NCBI RefSeq assembly: GCF_900497805.2
Contig: NW_020954548.1
Coordinates: forward strand, 9,286,794-9,350,793
Length of the DNA stretch: 64,000 nt
DNA from: Vombatus ursinus
Lineage: Eukaryota; Chordata; Mammalia; Diprotodontia; Vombatidae
Direction: 5' to 3'
Shown: positions 53,590-63,829 of the stretch, piece by piece
Layout: every line of letters starts with the position of its first letter
Position numbering within the stretch: the stretch's first letter is position 1
The notes under the pieces: generated by a model
Database searches by the model: none
What the model was told of the DNA's origin: nothing
What the model saw: the letters and a program-made list of their open reading frames with translations, nothing else
Translations under genes and position numbers: made by a program

Positions 53590-53860
53590 TCTGACCATCC
53601 CCACTTATAGATCAGCTTTTTGCCTTATTTTGCCTAGAATCAGGCCACCATGCCACTTCACCCAATCTCCTCAAATGCCCTGGGTGCTCTCCTCCTACAC
53701 TTTTCCAGTTCCCATTTATGTGGGTTTTCCCCCATTAGATCATAAGCTTTTTGAAGGCAGGGACCGTTTTGTTTGCCTTTTTTTTTTTCATTTCAAACCT
53801 ACTTAGTATAATGCCTGGGACATAGTAAGTATTTAGTAAATGCTTTATCTATCTATGCAT
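53590..53860 (+). mobile_element. L2-like 3' end, sense
   Basis: 'ccccattagatcataagctt', 'gaaggcagggaccgttttg' and 'gggacatagtaagtatttag' mark the end; upstream similarity is weak. The 107-codon frame at 53483-53806 lies over it and is accidental. Confidence 0.68.
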
Positions 53861-53944
53861 ATTTGTTCTATCTACCTAATGCCTACAGACAAATATAACT
53901 GACTCAAAATTGAGTGGAAGATATTAGTTACAAGATGACTGAGT

Positions 53945-54905
53945 CTCTAGTGACAAGCCACAAGGTGATGGATCTAACCCCCACAGTTCACCATTTTTAT
54001 CGATGACTTGGATAAAGATATCAGAAGCTCACTTTTAGCAAGTGTGTAGGTAAAATAGTGAAAAGAGTTTCAATTCAGTTTCAATTCAGTTCAAAAGGCT
54101 TTCAACTCAGGGGACTGGGTTTTGAGCTAAGGCTTTGACACTAGCTATATGACCACCGACAAATCATCTCACTTTTGTGTCCCTCAATTTCCTCCTATGT
54201 AAAATGAACATAATAATTCTTACTCAACTGACCTCATAGATATGTAAGGAGAAAACTGTTTTGTCAGCCTTAAAAACACATTGAAATGTGAGTTATTAGT
54301 AATATGATACAAAGCTGGGAGAGATAGCTAATATGTTGTACAGTATAACACAGTTAAGATTCAAAAAGATCTCAGCAGGCTAGAACTACAAGATAAAACT
54401 AGCTAGATGAAATTCAACAAAGATAAATGTGAAGTGCTCCATTTCAGTTCAATGAATTAATTGAACAAGAACAGAGTGGGAGAGTCCTTGCTTAATAATA
54501 TTTCATGTGAAAAAGGCATGGAAATTTTAGTGAATTATAATATCAATATATCAAAAGTATGACATAGCTGTTTAAAAAAAGTCAATGCAATTTGAGACTA
54601 TATTAAATATACCGTTACAGGTGATCAGCCTACATATGGAATATTATACTCAGTTCTGGGTTCTACATTTTAGGAAGGGTATTAATAACCTAGTGTATGT
54701 TCACAAAGAACAGACAGGATACTGAAGGTCTAGAAACTGTCATAGGAGAAGAAGTTAAAGAAGATGGGATAAAGAATAAGACTGAAGGAGATAGAGACTT
54801 TCTGCCTACCTCTAAATGCTTAAGAAAGAACTTTTTAATCATTAGTACTGACCAGAAATGGAAATGGTTGTTACACAAAGTAGTGCTTGCCTGTCACTGG
54901 AAATG
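53945..54905 (+). mobile_element. L3/CR1 LINE, sense, RT region, split by a MIR
   Basis: Left part encodes Phe-Ile-Asp-Asp-Leu-Asp-Lys-Asp-Ile (near 53995), right part starts at the polymerase catalytic box remnant 'Asp-Thr-Lys-Leu-Gly' (near 54309). It continues 'gaaattcaacaaagataaat', 'ttatactcagttctgggtt' and 'agaaagaactttttaatcat'. About 750 bp of LINE, heavily mutated. A MIR lies between. Confidence 0.8.
54100..54300 (+). mobile_element. MIR SINE inside CR1/L3
   Basis: 'gggttttgagctaaggcttt', 'ctagctatatgaccaccgac', 'cctcaatttcctcctatgta' and 'cagccttaaaaacacat'. It separates the two CR1/L3 parts. Confidence 0.78.
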
Positions 54906-54910
54906 TTCAA

Positions 54911-57900
54911 GTTGGTTGGGTGTTGTCTTTCATTCTCAAAGAGGACCAAAATGACTTCACTGTCCTAGAGTCAAGTTACAATGTGTTCAACTGTGACTGA
55001 TCAGACCAACACAAGCTTGAAATGCTCTACCACAGGTCAGGCACAAAGAGTCCATGTGAACATTTGGAGTGGATCCTTTAAATCTGTGCATCTTGCGTTT
55101 CTTTTGAGTTACTTCAATTCTGCTTTGCTCATGGAGCACAGCACCTTCTCTGATGAGGGCACATCATGCTGGGCAGTCCTATGCCAGTGTCTCCCATGTC
55201 ACACAATCAATTCCAAAGTTCTTATGAGAAACCTTGAGGGTGCCCTTGTATCACTTCTTTTGAGCAACATGTGAACTCCCTGTGTGAGTTCTCCATAAAA
55301 TAATCTTTTTGGCAAGCATATGTTTGGCATTCAAACAATATGGTCAGTCCATCAGAGATGTCCTCTGTGCAGCACTTTGAATGCTTGGCAGTTTAGCTCG
55401 AGGAAGGACCTCACTGTCTGGTATCTTATCCTGCCAGGTGATCTTCAGAATCTTCCTAAGACAATTCAAATGGAAGTGATTCAGTTTCCTGGCCTGGCAC
55501 TGGTATGCTCTCCAGGTTTCACAGGCATACAATGAGTTCAGCACAATGGCTCTGTAGATCTTTAGTTTGGTAGTCAGTCTAATACCTCTTATCTCCCACA
55601 CTTTCCTTTGGAGCCTCCCAAACATTGAGCTAGTTCTGGCAATGCATGTGTCAACCTCATTATCAATTTGTACATCCCTGGAAAGTATACTACCAAGGTA
55701 AGTGAACACATCCACAGTATTCCAAACTTCTCTATTTGCTATAACTGATGGCTCCACGTATAGGTGGTATGGTGGTGGCTGATGGATCACCTGTGTTTTC
55801 TTGGTGTTAATTGTTAGGCCAAAATTAGCACAAGCAACAGAGAGTTGATCCATACTTTATTGCATCTCAGTTTCAGAGGCTTCATTGAGTGCACAATCAC
55901 CGGCAAACAGAAAATCATGCACCAATACTCCCTCCACTTTGGTCTTGGCTTGCAGCCTTTTTAAATTGAAGAATTACCGTAGATAACGTAGCTGGACTTG
56001 ATACAATTTTTGTCCTTATTGAAAGCATTTGACAACATGGTTGAAAACATCATGCTAAAAAGCATGGGAACAAGCACACAGCCATGCTTCACTCCACATG
56101 TGACTGGGAAAGCATGAGAGCATTGTCCATTATCCAGAACCTGGGCAAGCATGTCATCATGAAATTGACCGACAATGCTGATAAACTTCTCCAGGAAACC
56201 AAATTTTGACATTATTTTCCATAAGCTCTCATGACTCACAGTATCAAAAGCCTTGGTCTGTGTACAGACCTCTGTTCTGCTCCAGGCATTTCTCTTGGAG
56301 TTGCTGGGCAACAAACACCATATCAACTGTTCCTTGGCCCTTTCTGAAGCCACACTGGCTCTCAGGTAGATAACCACTTCCAGGTGAAGGATCAGCCTAT
56401 TAAGGAGGACTCTGGTGAGAATCTTGCCAGCAATGATTGAGAGAATCACCTGTGATTATCACAGGACAATTTATTTCCTTTACTTTTATAGAGATTGACA
56501 ATGGAGGTATCCTTGAACTCCTGGGGGATAATCTACACTTGCCATATAACCTGGAAAATTTCAGTCAGCTTTTATATGAGCAATTGACCCCCTACTTTGT
56601 AAATCTCAGCTGGAATAGAATCAGCACCAGGTGCTTTGCCACACAAAAGGAGCCTCATGGCATTCAAAACCTTTTCTTCAGTTGGAGCTTCAGCTAGGGA
56701 GGGATTGACTTCAACCTGAGGTAAATGGACAATGGCTTCCACATTGATTGATGGTGGTCTGTTGAGAACACTATGGAAGTGTTCAGCTCATCTCTCCAGA
56801 ATCATGTCCTTATCACTAATCAATGTGGCTCCATCAGCACTGAGTAGTTGAGATGCATTATGTGTCTTTGGCCCATAAATAGCCTTCAGGGTATCATAAA
56901 AGAGCTTTGGGTTGTTACTATCAGCATAAAACAAAATTCCATCCATCTTCTTACTGACCCAAGAATCCTGCATCTCTCTAAGCTTCACTTGTACTTTACT
57001 TCTGATGAGATTAAATGCTGCCTTCTCTGAGATGGATGAACTATCCTGCTATTAAACCTTGTGGAGTTCTCATTTTTCATTTAGTAGTTTCTGAATTCAT
57101 CCATCATTTTCATCAAACCAGTCTTGATGTTTGCCAGTGCTCTGACCCAGATGAGCAAATACAGCGCTGTAACCAAATCTCTGAACATCGTCCACTCCTT
57201 TCTGCTCCACTGTTGTCAGCTGTGTGTTAACTCAACATTCCCTCCAAGTTAGCAACAAACTGTTCCCACCCAGAGAAGTGCTCTAATTTGTTGACATTAA
57301 TTCTTCTGGCAGTCATTTTCCCTTGGGGTTGCCACTTTTGTTCAATTCGAATATTTAGCTTGGAGAGGATAAGTCTGTGATTAGTCCAGCACTCTGTACA
57401 CACATTGCCTTTATCACTCCCACATCCTGTCTGTCTCTTCTCTTTACAATCACATAATCTATTAAATGCCAATGTTTGCTATGAGGGTGCATCCATGAAG
57501 TTTTATTGTATTTAGGTAAATGGAAGACAGTGCTGGTGATGAGAAGGTCATGAGATGCCCAAGTCTTCAGTAGTAAGTGACCATTGCTGTTGCTAGTGTT
57601 TCCAACTCTATTCCTTCCTAGGACTTCCTGCCAAGTCTGGTAGTATGAGCCTACTAGCATTAAAGTCATTAAGAATTATAAGCTTATCCTTTTTTGGCAC
57701 ATTGATAAAGGTCTCCAGGTCTTCATAAAATTTTTCTCTAACTTCATCAAGGTTCATCGTGGTGGGAGCATAGGCACTGATGATGGTGGTGCGGTGTTTT
57801 CCTGCATGTGGCAATTGCATTGTTGTGAGCCTATCGTTCATTCCTTTTGGTAGGCATACAAGTCTGTTGACTAGATTAGTTTTTATTATGAAATCTACAC

Positions 57901-57935
57901 CAGCTTTAAGGTGTTCATCTTCACCCAACATCTGC
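54911..57935 (-). mobile_element. APE-type LINE (RTE-like), longest copy, copy B
   Basis: About 3.0 kb in antisense. From right to left: truncated apurinic endonuclease domain, linker, reverse transcriptase, C-terminal region and the 3' tail ('gaggaccaaaatgacttcac' and 'gttggttgg' on the plus strand). 5'-truncated inside the endonuclease. The clade (RTE-like) is tentative; the presence of an APE endonuclease excludes R4/Dong-type enzymes. Confidence 0.87.
55344..57931 (-). pseudogene. endonuclease-reverse transcriptase of LINE copy B
   Basis: The polymerase would nick target DNA and copy the LINE RNA by target-primed reverse transcription. Frames on the minus strand show it in pieces. Endonuclease: 57608-57931 (Ile-Ile-Leu-Asn-Asp-Phe-Asn-Ala, family form GDFNA) and 57227-57669 ('HWHLIDYVIVKRRDRQD'). 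Linker: 56788-56988 ('AIYGPKTHNA'). RT: 55961-56449 ('KAFDTVSHESLWKIM', 'GVKHGCVL'). RT thumb and C-terminus: 55344-55853 ('VFTYLGSILSRDV', 'ACETW', 'KLNHFHLNCLRKI'). The catalytic box at 55896-55907 reads Phe-Ala-Gly-Asp instead of Phe-Ala-Asp-Asp. Several frame changes and stops also separate the pieces, so it is dead. Confidence 0.87.
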
Positions 57936-57984
57936 CAGGGTTGTTGAGAGGACTTTTATATTGGGAAAGTTTGATCTAAATGGT

Positions 57985-58060
57985 TGTGTGTATATGTATG
58001 TATGTATGTGTGTGTGTGTATACAGATAGATAGATATGTGTGTTCATGGGTATGCACACA
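57985..58060. repeat. TATG/TG microsatellite
   Basis: TATG, TG and GATA runs between the LINE and the next SINE. Confidence 0.9.
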
Positions 58061-58067
58061 CATATGT

Positions 58068-58246
58068 GGGGGCCACCTCTAGTCATCCTAATCTATATCT
58101 TGCCACTGGACCCAGATGGCTCCAGAGGAGAAAGTAGGCTGATGACCTTGACAGCCCTTCCTCACTTAAATCCAGTTCATTCGCAAGTCATGGCATCATC
58201 TTCTTGATGTTATGGTCCTCTTCGAGAACAAAGAACAAACAGTAAC
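58068..58246 (+). mobile_element. LINE-tail SINE (RTESINE-like)
   Basis: 'gggggccacctctagtcat', 'ctaatctatatcttgccac', 'ttcgcaagtcatggcatc', 'gatgttatggtcctcttcg' and 'gaacaaagaacaaacag'. It begins at the same point as the 2.8-kb copy. Confidence 0.9.
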
Positions 58247-58302
58247 ATACATACACAGATACATGTACATATGAATATATATATATGTATATATACACAG
58301 AT

Positions 58303-58557
58303 ATAGTTGTTCAATCATTTCAGTCATGTCCAACTTTTTGTGACCCCATTTGGGGTTTTCTTGGCAAAGATACTTCAGAGTGGTTTGCCATTTCCTTCTC
58401 TTGGTCATTTTACAGATGAGGAAACTGAGGCAAATAGTTTAAGTGACTTGCCCAGGGTCACCCAGCTGTTAAATGTCTGAAGCCAGAGATTTGAACTCAG
58501 GAAAATGGGTCTTCCTAACTCCAAATCCCCTTATCCATTGTGCCACCTAGCTGCCCA
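58303..58557 (-). mobile_element. Mar-1 SINE with BovB-like tail, antisense, full length
   Basis: Reversed tail 'tcatttcagtcatgtccaac', then 'ccccatttggggttttcttg', 'gtttgccatttccttctc', 'gatgaggaaactgaggcaaa', 'tgacttgcccagggtcaccc', 'gagatttgaactcagg' and head 'tgccacctagctgccc'. Complete from tail to tRNA head. Confidence 0.93.
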
Positions 58558-58559
58558 TG

Positions 58560-58575
58560 AGTATATATACATATA

Positions 58576-58606
<31 letters not shown>

Positions 58607-58672
58607 TCACACATGTGTGTTTATGTGTATATGCATATACATGTGTGTATAAATATATGTGTATGTATTTAT
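58560..58672. repeat. TA/TG microsatellite
   Basis: Alternating TATA and TGTG runs; open in several frames without meaning. Confidence 0.93.
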
Positions 58673-58679
58673 AAACAAA

Positions 58680-58747
58680 GTTTTCCAAAAGTCTTAATGC
58701 CACTTTATGGTATTAAAGTTTAAAACTGTACTAAGGCTTTTGGTATA
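58680..58747. mobile_element. mariner-like MITE hairpin
   Basis: CCAAAAGTCTTAATGCCACT at 58685 pairs imperfectly with TACTAAGGCTTTTGG ending at 58743, giving a foldback of about 60 bp. The word CCAAAAGTCTTAGTG resembles Tc1/mariner ends, and the element sits in TA-rich DNA as expected for TA insertion. A second copy lies at 63.8 kb. Confidence 0.6.
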
Positions 58748-58756
58748 CTATATACA

Positions 58757-58842
58757 TATATAGATATAGATATAGATATAGATATAGATATAGATATAGA
58801 TATAGATATAGATATAGATATAGATATAGATATAGATATGTG
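58757..58842. repeat. (TAGATA)n hexanucleotide repeat
   Basis: About fourteen perfect 6-bp units, the most regular repeat of the window. Confidence 0.97.
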
Positions 58843-58879
58843 TGTGTGTATATAAAATACAAATATATACATATATCTC

Positions 58880-59280
58880 CTAGTCTAGAATCTAAGGATT
58901 TGTAGAGATTTTAGAAACCATTTAGTTCTAGTTATTTAAAAACCATTTAATTCTCGGTTTTCATATTGATTCTTCAGAAAGAAAAGAATTGGCAGATGGT
59001 GGTTATTACTCTCAAATACTTAAATGGATCAATAATAATCTCTTTAATGTTAGTTTTCCCTCCAGTGTTGAAAATTGCATTCCATCCATTCCTGTCCATC
59101 CTATAGAACTTTTATCCATGCCATCCATGAAGCTCACTACAAAGAGTATACCCAGTGTGTTAAAGGCCTTTCTCAATTTCTCCTGACAAGGACAAATGTA
59201 CAAGTTGTCCATCAGTCACCCCTCACCTTTGCCACATGACTAGCTCATATTTTTCAAGCATGCATTTCTCCAGTCAAAAG
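58880..59280. other. unassigned
   Basis: The first 60 bp may be a MIR3 remnant ('gtctagaatctaaggatttg'). The rest, with 'tccattcctgtccatcctat', is not named. Confidence 0.35.
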
Positions 59281-60350
59281 TCAGTTAATAAACATTTGTA
59301 TAGTACTACTCTGTGCTTGGTACTTTGCTAAATGCTGGACATACAAAGAAAGGCAAGAGATAATCCCTGTTCTCAAGGAGCCCACAATCTAAAGGGGCAG
59401 ACAATATGCAAACAACTATGTACAAAAAGGTTATATATAGGTTAAACTGGAAGTAATCAATATTATAATTAAGTGGGATTGGGAGAATGTTCCTGAAGAA
59501 GGTAGGACTTTAGTTGGGACTTGTAGGAAGCCTGGGAAGCCAGGAAATAGAAATGAATAGAAAAGCATTCCAGGTATGAGATATGGCCAGTGAAAATGGT
59601 CAGAGTTGGGAGGTGGAGTATCTTCTTCAAGGAACAGCAAGAAGACCAGTGTCACTGGATAGCAAAGTACATGGAGGGGGGGGGAAAGAGAAGGGATAAG
59701 GTATAAAAAGATTGGGAAGGGCAAGGGGTGCAGACCGGTTAAGAAGGGTTTTGAATACCAGAGGATTTCAATTTTATAGGGAGCCACTGGAGTTTATTGA
59801 GTAGGTTGGGGCACAGGTCACATTTGTGCTTTAGGAAGATTACTCTGACAGCTGAGTGAAGGATGGACTGGAATGGAGAGCACCAGGCGATTGTAATAGT
59901 CAACGTGTTGAGAGCTTGTACCAGGGTGTTGGCAGTTTCAGAAGAGAGAAAGGGGTGTATGCAAGAGATATTATAAAAGTAATGGTATACAGATTGGATA
60001 TGGGGATGAGAGTGAGGAATGGAGGATGATGCCCAAGTTTCAAGTGTGGGTGACTGGATAGTGGTACCCTCAACAGTAATGAAGAAATTAGGAAGAGAAG
60101 AGGATTGGGGAGGGTGGAGAAGATAATGAGTTCAGTTTTGGACACATTGGGTTTAAGATGTCTTCAGGACATCCAGCTAGGGATGTCTAATAGGCAATAG
60201 GTGACATAAGACTGGACGTTAGCGAAGAGGTTAGCCCTCCGTGAGTCTATCTGAGAATTATCAGTAAGTAGGTAAGTGAATCCACAATAACCATTGAGAT
60301 TACCAAATTAAATGCATACAGAGGAGGGTACAGGACAGAGTGCTGGCATC
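59281..60350 (-). mobile_element. L2 LINE, antisense, long 3' part
   Basis: Continuous reversed L2: 'ggacatacaaagaaaggc', 'caaggagcccacaatctaa', 'aagcattccaggtatgag', 'gccagtgaaaatggtcaga', 'gggagccactggagtttatt', then the coding end. The reverse frame 59900-60145 starts Met-Ser-Lys-Thr-Glu-Leu-Ile-Ile-Phe, the same peptide as the 26-kb copy. Reverse frame 59431-59787 is 3' UTR. Confidence 0.9.
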
Positions 60351-60984
60351 CTTTACTCCATTTCTTCATAGTTTCTTGTTTTTTATGTGTTGCAGCCTAC
60401 TTCCAGTCACCATGTACCTCTCCATTGTCCAGTAGTACTCCACAACCCAGGTGGTAATTACTGCTGCTATAAAATACAGTCAAATACTTTTCTTCTGACT
60501 TCTTCCCTTCAGGCTAAAGAAAGTAAATCCTTACTCTGTTCAAAATTATTTCTCCATCTCTTGAGATCCAGTAGAAGTTATTATCTCTACCATCCATTTG
60601 GCACTTTTCATATACTGCCTTCTGCAATTTGTTACCTCTCTGTCTACAAGAATTTGTCAGTCTAGCTATGTATAAGACTCATATATATGCCAGGAAGATC
60701 AAAGTTAAACACCACAAGGGTGACTATTCCAAGAACATTTTTTACAGCCCAAAGTGAAAGGATTCAAAAGCTGTCTATCCAGAGAATCATAAAGAAAAGG
60801 AGAAACCTCAAATTGCTTTGCTTTCCAAAAGCCACCAAAAAGGAAGAGAAAACTAAGTTTTAAGAACAGCATCAGGTTTCTGGACTCATAGAGAAATTGC
60901 CCTCAGAGTCTTCTCATAGTACAGGAAAAAAAACATGCTTCGGTTCTGTCTGTTCTATAATTGTGTGATTTATTTTGGTATGTT
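60351..60984. other. no recognised feature
   Basis: No repeat named. The 92-codon frame 60387-60665 has no recognisable motif. Confidence 0.4.
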
Positions 60985-61022
60985 CTGTGGTAGGTACATA
61001 GTAGTTATTGATTGATTGATGT
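60985..61022 (+). mobile_element. L2 tail, sense
   Basis: 'gtaggtacatagtagttatt' followed by the GATT repeat tail typical of L2. Confidence 0.6.
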
Positions 61023-61059
61023 CCCTACATCAACAATTCTAACTTTTCAGAATTATAGA

Positions 61060-61165
61060 ATATCCATTTTGGAGGGTACCTTGGAAGTTCCCTTGTACAA
61101 TTTGTATCCAGTCAAGAATCTCTTCTGCAACTTTCCAACAAAGGGTCAATTGATATTTACTTACA

Positions 61166-61205
<40 letters not shown>

Positions 61206-61275
61206 GCATTGTCTTATAATGTAGTGCATTCCACTTTTGGATAATTCTAATTATTAAACTATTCTGAGATAAGAT
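61060..61275 (-). mobile_element. L3/CR1 3' end, antisense, with (TG)n
   Basis: 'ccttgtacaatttgtatcca', 'agaatctcttctgcaac' and 'cattccacttttggataatt' follow the antisense CR1/L3 end. A perfect TG run at 61168-61205 interrupts it. Confidence 0.62.
61168..61205. repeat. (TG)n microsatellite
   Basis: About eighteen uninterrupted TG units. Confidence 0.97.
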
Positions 61276-61309
61276 AGTAACTGGTTCAACTATCCCTAAT
61301 TTCAAAAGA

Positions 61310-61490
61310 AAAACATGAAGACCTGGGTTTAAGCCAACGTTTGTCACCTATTGTCTGTGTGAGCCTGGGCAAGTTATCTAAACTTTATGTGTTCCAAGCT
61401 CTTTCCTAGGACTCATCTGCTAAGTCATAGATGGACTTTGACATGCATTGGTAGAAGAAATTTCCCACGTGACAATTCTTTTGTGTGCTC
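61310..61490 (+). mobile_element. Mar-1-like SINE, sense, 5'-truncated
   Basis: 'gaagacctgggtttaagcc', 'gtgtgagcctgggcaagtta', 'gcattggtagaagaaatttc' and 'cccataattggtgg'. Confidence 0.75.
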
Positions 61491-61659
61491 CCATAATTGG
61501 TGGATATAGGGATTGGGGGAATCTGTTTTCTGTTTTGTTTCTGAGTTATAGCAATGTCTTTTTGGATGATCAAGGAAAAGATTAGTAGCCATTGGTTAAT
61601 CTCAGTTCTACTCTTGACAAAACGGAGGAGGTAGTGTAGTATAATATAAGCTAAAGAAC

Positions 61660-62582
61660 ATTTTGGCCTAACAATCAACACCAAGAAAACACAGGTACTC
61701 CATCAGCCACCACCACACCACCCATACATGGAAACATTGGTTACAGCAAATGGAGAAGTTTTGAATGCTGTGGATAAGTTCACTTACCTTGGTGGTATAC
61801 TTTCCAGAGATGTATACATTGATAATGAGATTGATGCATGCATTGCCAGAGCTAGCTCAGTGTTTGGGAGACTCCAAAGGAAAGTGTGGAAGAGAAGAGG
61901 TATCAGACTTACTACCAAGCTAAAGGTCTACAGAGCCTTTGTGCTGACCTCATTGTATGCCTGTAAAACCTGGACAGTATTCCAGCGCCATGCCAGGAAA
62001 CTGAATCGCTTCCATTTGAATTGTCTTAGCAAGATTCTGAAGATCACCTGGCAGGATAAGATACCAGATACTAGGTCCTTTCTTGAACTTAACTGCCAAA
62101 CATTGAAACCCTGTTGCATAGAGTGCAATTCTGATGGGCTGGCCATGTTATTCGAATGTCAAAGTATGCTTGCCTAAAAGACTATTTTATGGAGAACTCA
62201 CACAGGGCAAGAACTCACATGGTAGCCAGAAGAAGCAATACAAGGTCACTCTCAAGCTCTCTCTTAAGAACTTTGGAATTGATTGCGTGACGTGGGAGAC
62301 ACTGGCACAGGACTGCCCAGCATCATGTGCCCTCATCAGAGAAGGTGCTGTCCTCTATGAACAAAGCAGAATTGAAGTAGCTGAAAAGAAACATAAGATG
62401 CTCAAATTTAGAGCATCCACTCCAAATGTTCACATGGACTATTTGTGCCTGACCTGTGGTAGAGCATTCCAAGCTCATGTTGGTCAGAGTAGCCACAGTC
62501 GGACACACTGTAACTTGACTCTAGGATAGTGATGTCATTTTGGTCCTCTTTGAGAACAAATGACAACAACCAACCAACAACC
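61660..62582 (+). mobile_element. APE-type LINE (RTE-like) 3' fragment, copy C
   Basis: Sense copy of the same LINE as copies A and B, 5'-truncated within RT. It ends 'gatgtcattttggtcctctt', 'tgagaacaaatgacaacaac' and a CCAAC-rich tail. Confidence 0.92.
61665..62529 (+). pseudogene. LINE copy C polymerase C-terminus with zinc finger
   Basis: Two overlapping frames, 61728-62177 and 62134-62529, carry the end of the polymerase. The first has Phe-Thr-Tyr-Leu-Gly-Gly-Ile-Leu-Ser-Arg-Asp-Val, 'VFGRLQRKVWKRRGI', 'SLYACKTW' and 'WQDKIPD'. The second has 'LPKRLFYGEL', 'LKNFGIDCVTWETLAQD' and, at 62446-62508, an intact C-x2-C-x12-H-x3-H zinc finger (Cys-Leu-Thr-Cys ... His-Ser-Arg-Thr-His). One frame change joins them, so the fragment is only lightly damaged and younger-looking than copies A and B. 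Confidence 0.9.
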
Positions 62583-62715
62583 ATTGGAGGGGCATATGGC
62601 CTTGGTTCTTATCCCAACTCAAACATTGTGACCTTGAGCAGGTCACAAACATATTTTGGTTATATTTTTCTCAATTATGAAATGAGGAGTTTGGACTAAT
62701 TTATCTTTAGAGGAT
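62583..62715 (+). mobile_element. MIR3/Ther-2-type SINE, sense, degraded
   Basis: 'ggccttggttcttatcccaa', 'cattgtgaccttgagcaggt' and 'aaatgaggagtttggactaa'. Confidence 0.7.
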
Positions 62716-62789
62716 TAATAATATGACTAAATATGACTAAAAAGTCATGGTTATTAGTAACTTTAGACAGCTATGATACAGTCAAAGAT

Positions 62790-62985
62790 TTAAAGCTGAA
62801 TCTATAGAGATCATCTAATCCAACCCCTCATTCTCTCATTTACAGATGAGGAAACCAAAACCTAAATAAATTAAGTGAGTAACCTGAAGTCATACAACTC
62901 ATAATTGGCAGTACTGGGATTTGAACCCAAATTCACTGACTTCTAACCCAGCACTGTCTCCATTGTCTTATGTCTCTATAAAATA
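62790..62985 (-). mobile_element. MIR3/Ther-2-type SINE, antisense
   Basis: 'agagatcatctaatccaac', 'cagatgaggaaaccaaaac' and 'gggatttgaacccaaattc'. Confidence 0.87.
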
Positions 62986-63311
62986 TGTGAGTGTTTATGG
63001 GAATAAAAAATTAATTCTAAGCACCACTTATACTAAAGTCAAGAAGAATTAAGATGCATGCAAAGTGACTTAGAAACTCAAAATAAATGTATGCCTGCTT
63101 AATGAAATATTGTGTATGTACTTACATAAACTCTTAACCACATCTTACCAATGAGTTCTAAGATCCTTTAATTAATACTTGTTAAAACTCTAAAATCTTC
63201 AGATGAAAATTATAATTGTAGTTCTATATGTCATTTTACATTTTATAATGTCAGTATTAGAAAACACAATCAACATCTGCCCTACAAACTATTTATACTA
63301 TGTCACGCTTT
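62986..63311. other. no recognised feature
   Basis: AT-rich; nothing named. Confidence 0.4.
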
Positions 63312-63438
63312 TCATTGCCACTCAAACATTTATTAGTCACTTTCTAGGTGCAAGTTAACATGTTTGGTATTGGATGGACAAAGACAAGAGCAAAACAGCC
63401 CTTCCTCTCAAGAAGCTCACATTCTTACGGGGGTTAAA
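63312..63438 (-). mobile_element. L2 3' end, antisense
   Basis: 'caaacatttattagtcactt', 'ggatggacaaagacaagag' and 'caagaagctcacattcttac'. Confidence 0.75.
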
Positions 63439-63528
63439 CAATTAGAGTCAGAGCTGAGAGATGAACCCAGGTCTCTTGATTCCAAGTCCAGTGTTCATTT
63501 CACTCCACTCATCTGCCCCTCACAGCAA
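63439..63528 (-). mobile_element. MIR head fragment, antisense
   Basis: 'gatgaacccaggtctcttga', 'ttccaagtccagtgttcatt' and 'ctccactcatctgcccct'. Confidence 0.68.
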
Positions 63529-63664
63529 AGGAGATGAAGAGAGCTTGGTGAAGAAGGCAGGGCATGGAAACTAGTAGGAATTCCTGCTGTTTACAGAGTG
63601 TTGCAACTAAATGTCTTTGGTACATTTACTCATTGGTTGCATGACTTTGAGTTGCAGTTGTGTA

Positions 63665-63786
63665 ATAATATGTATATATACATACAAATATATACATACA
63701 CACAAATAGATATATGGAATAGATATGTATATGGAATATATAGATATATGGAATAGATATATATAGATATATATGTAGGTATATAG
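63665..63786. repeat. TATA/GATA microsatellite
   Basis: TATATG, ATACAC and ATAGATATATG runs. Confidence 0.9.
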
Positions 63787-63825
63787 TGTTCCAAAAGTCT
63801 TAGTGTTCTAAGACTTTTAGAATAT
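63787..63825. mobile_element. mariner-like hairpin, short form
   Basis: AAAAGTCTTAG (63793-63803), a four-base loop, then CTAAGACTTTT (63808-63818): a perfect 11-bp inverted repeat. Shares the word CCAAAAGTCTTA with the 58.7-kb element and looks like an internally deleted copy. Confidence 0.6.
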
Positions 63826-63829
63826 CATG

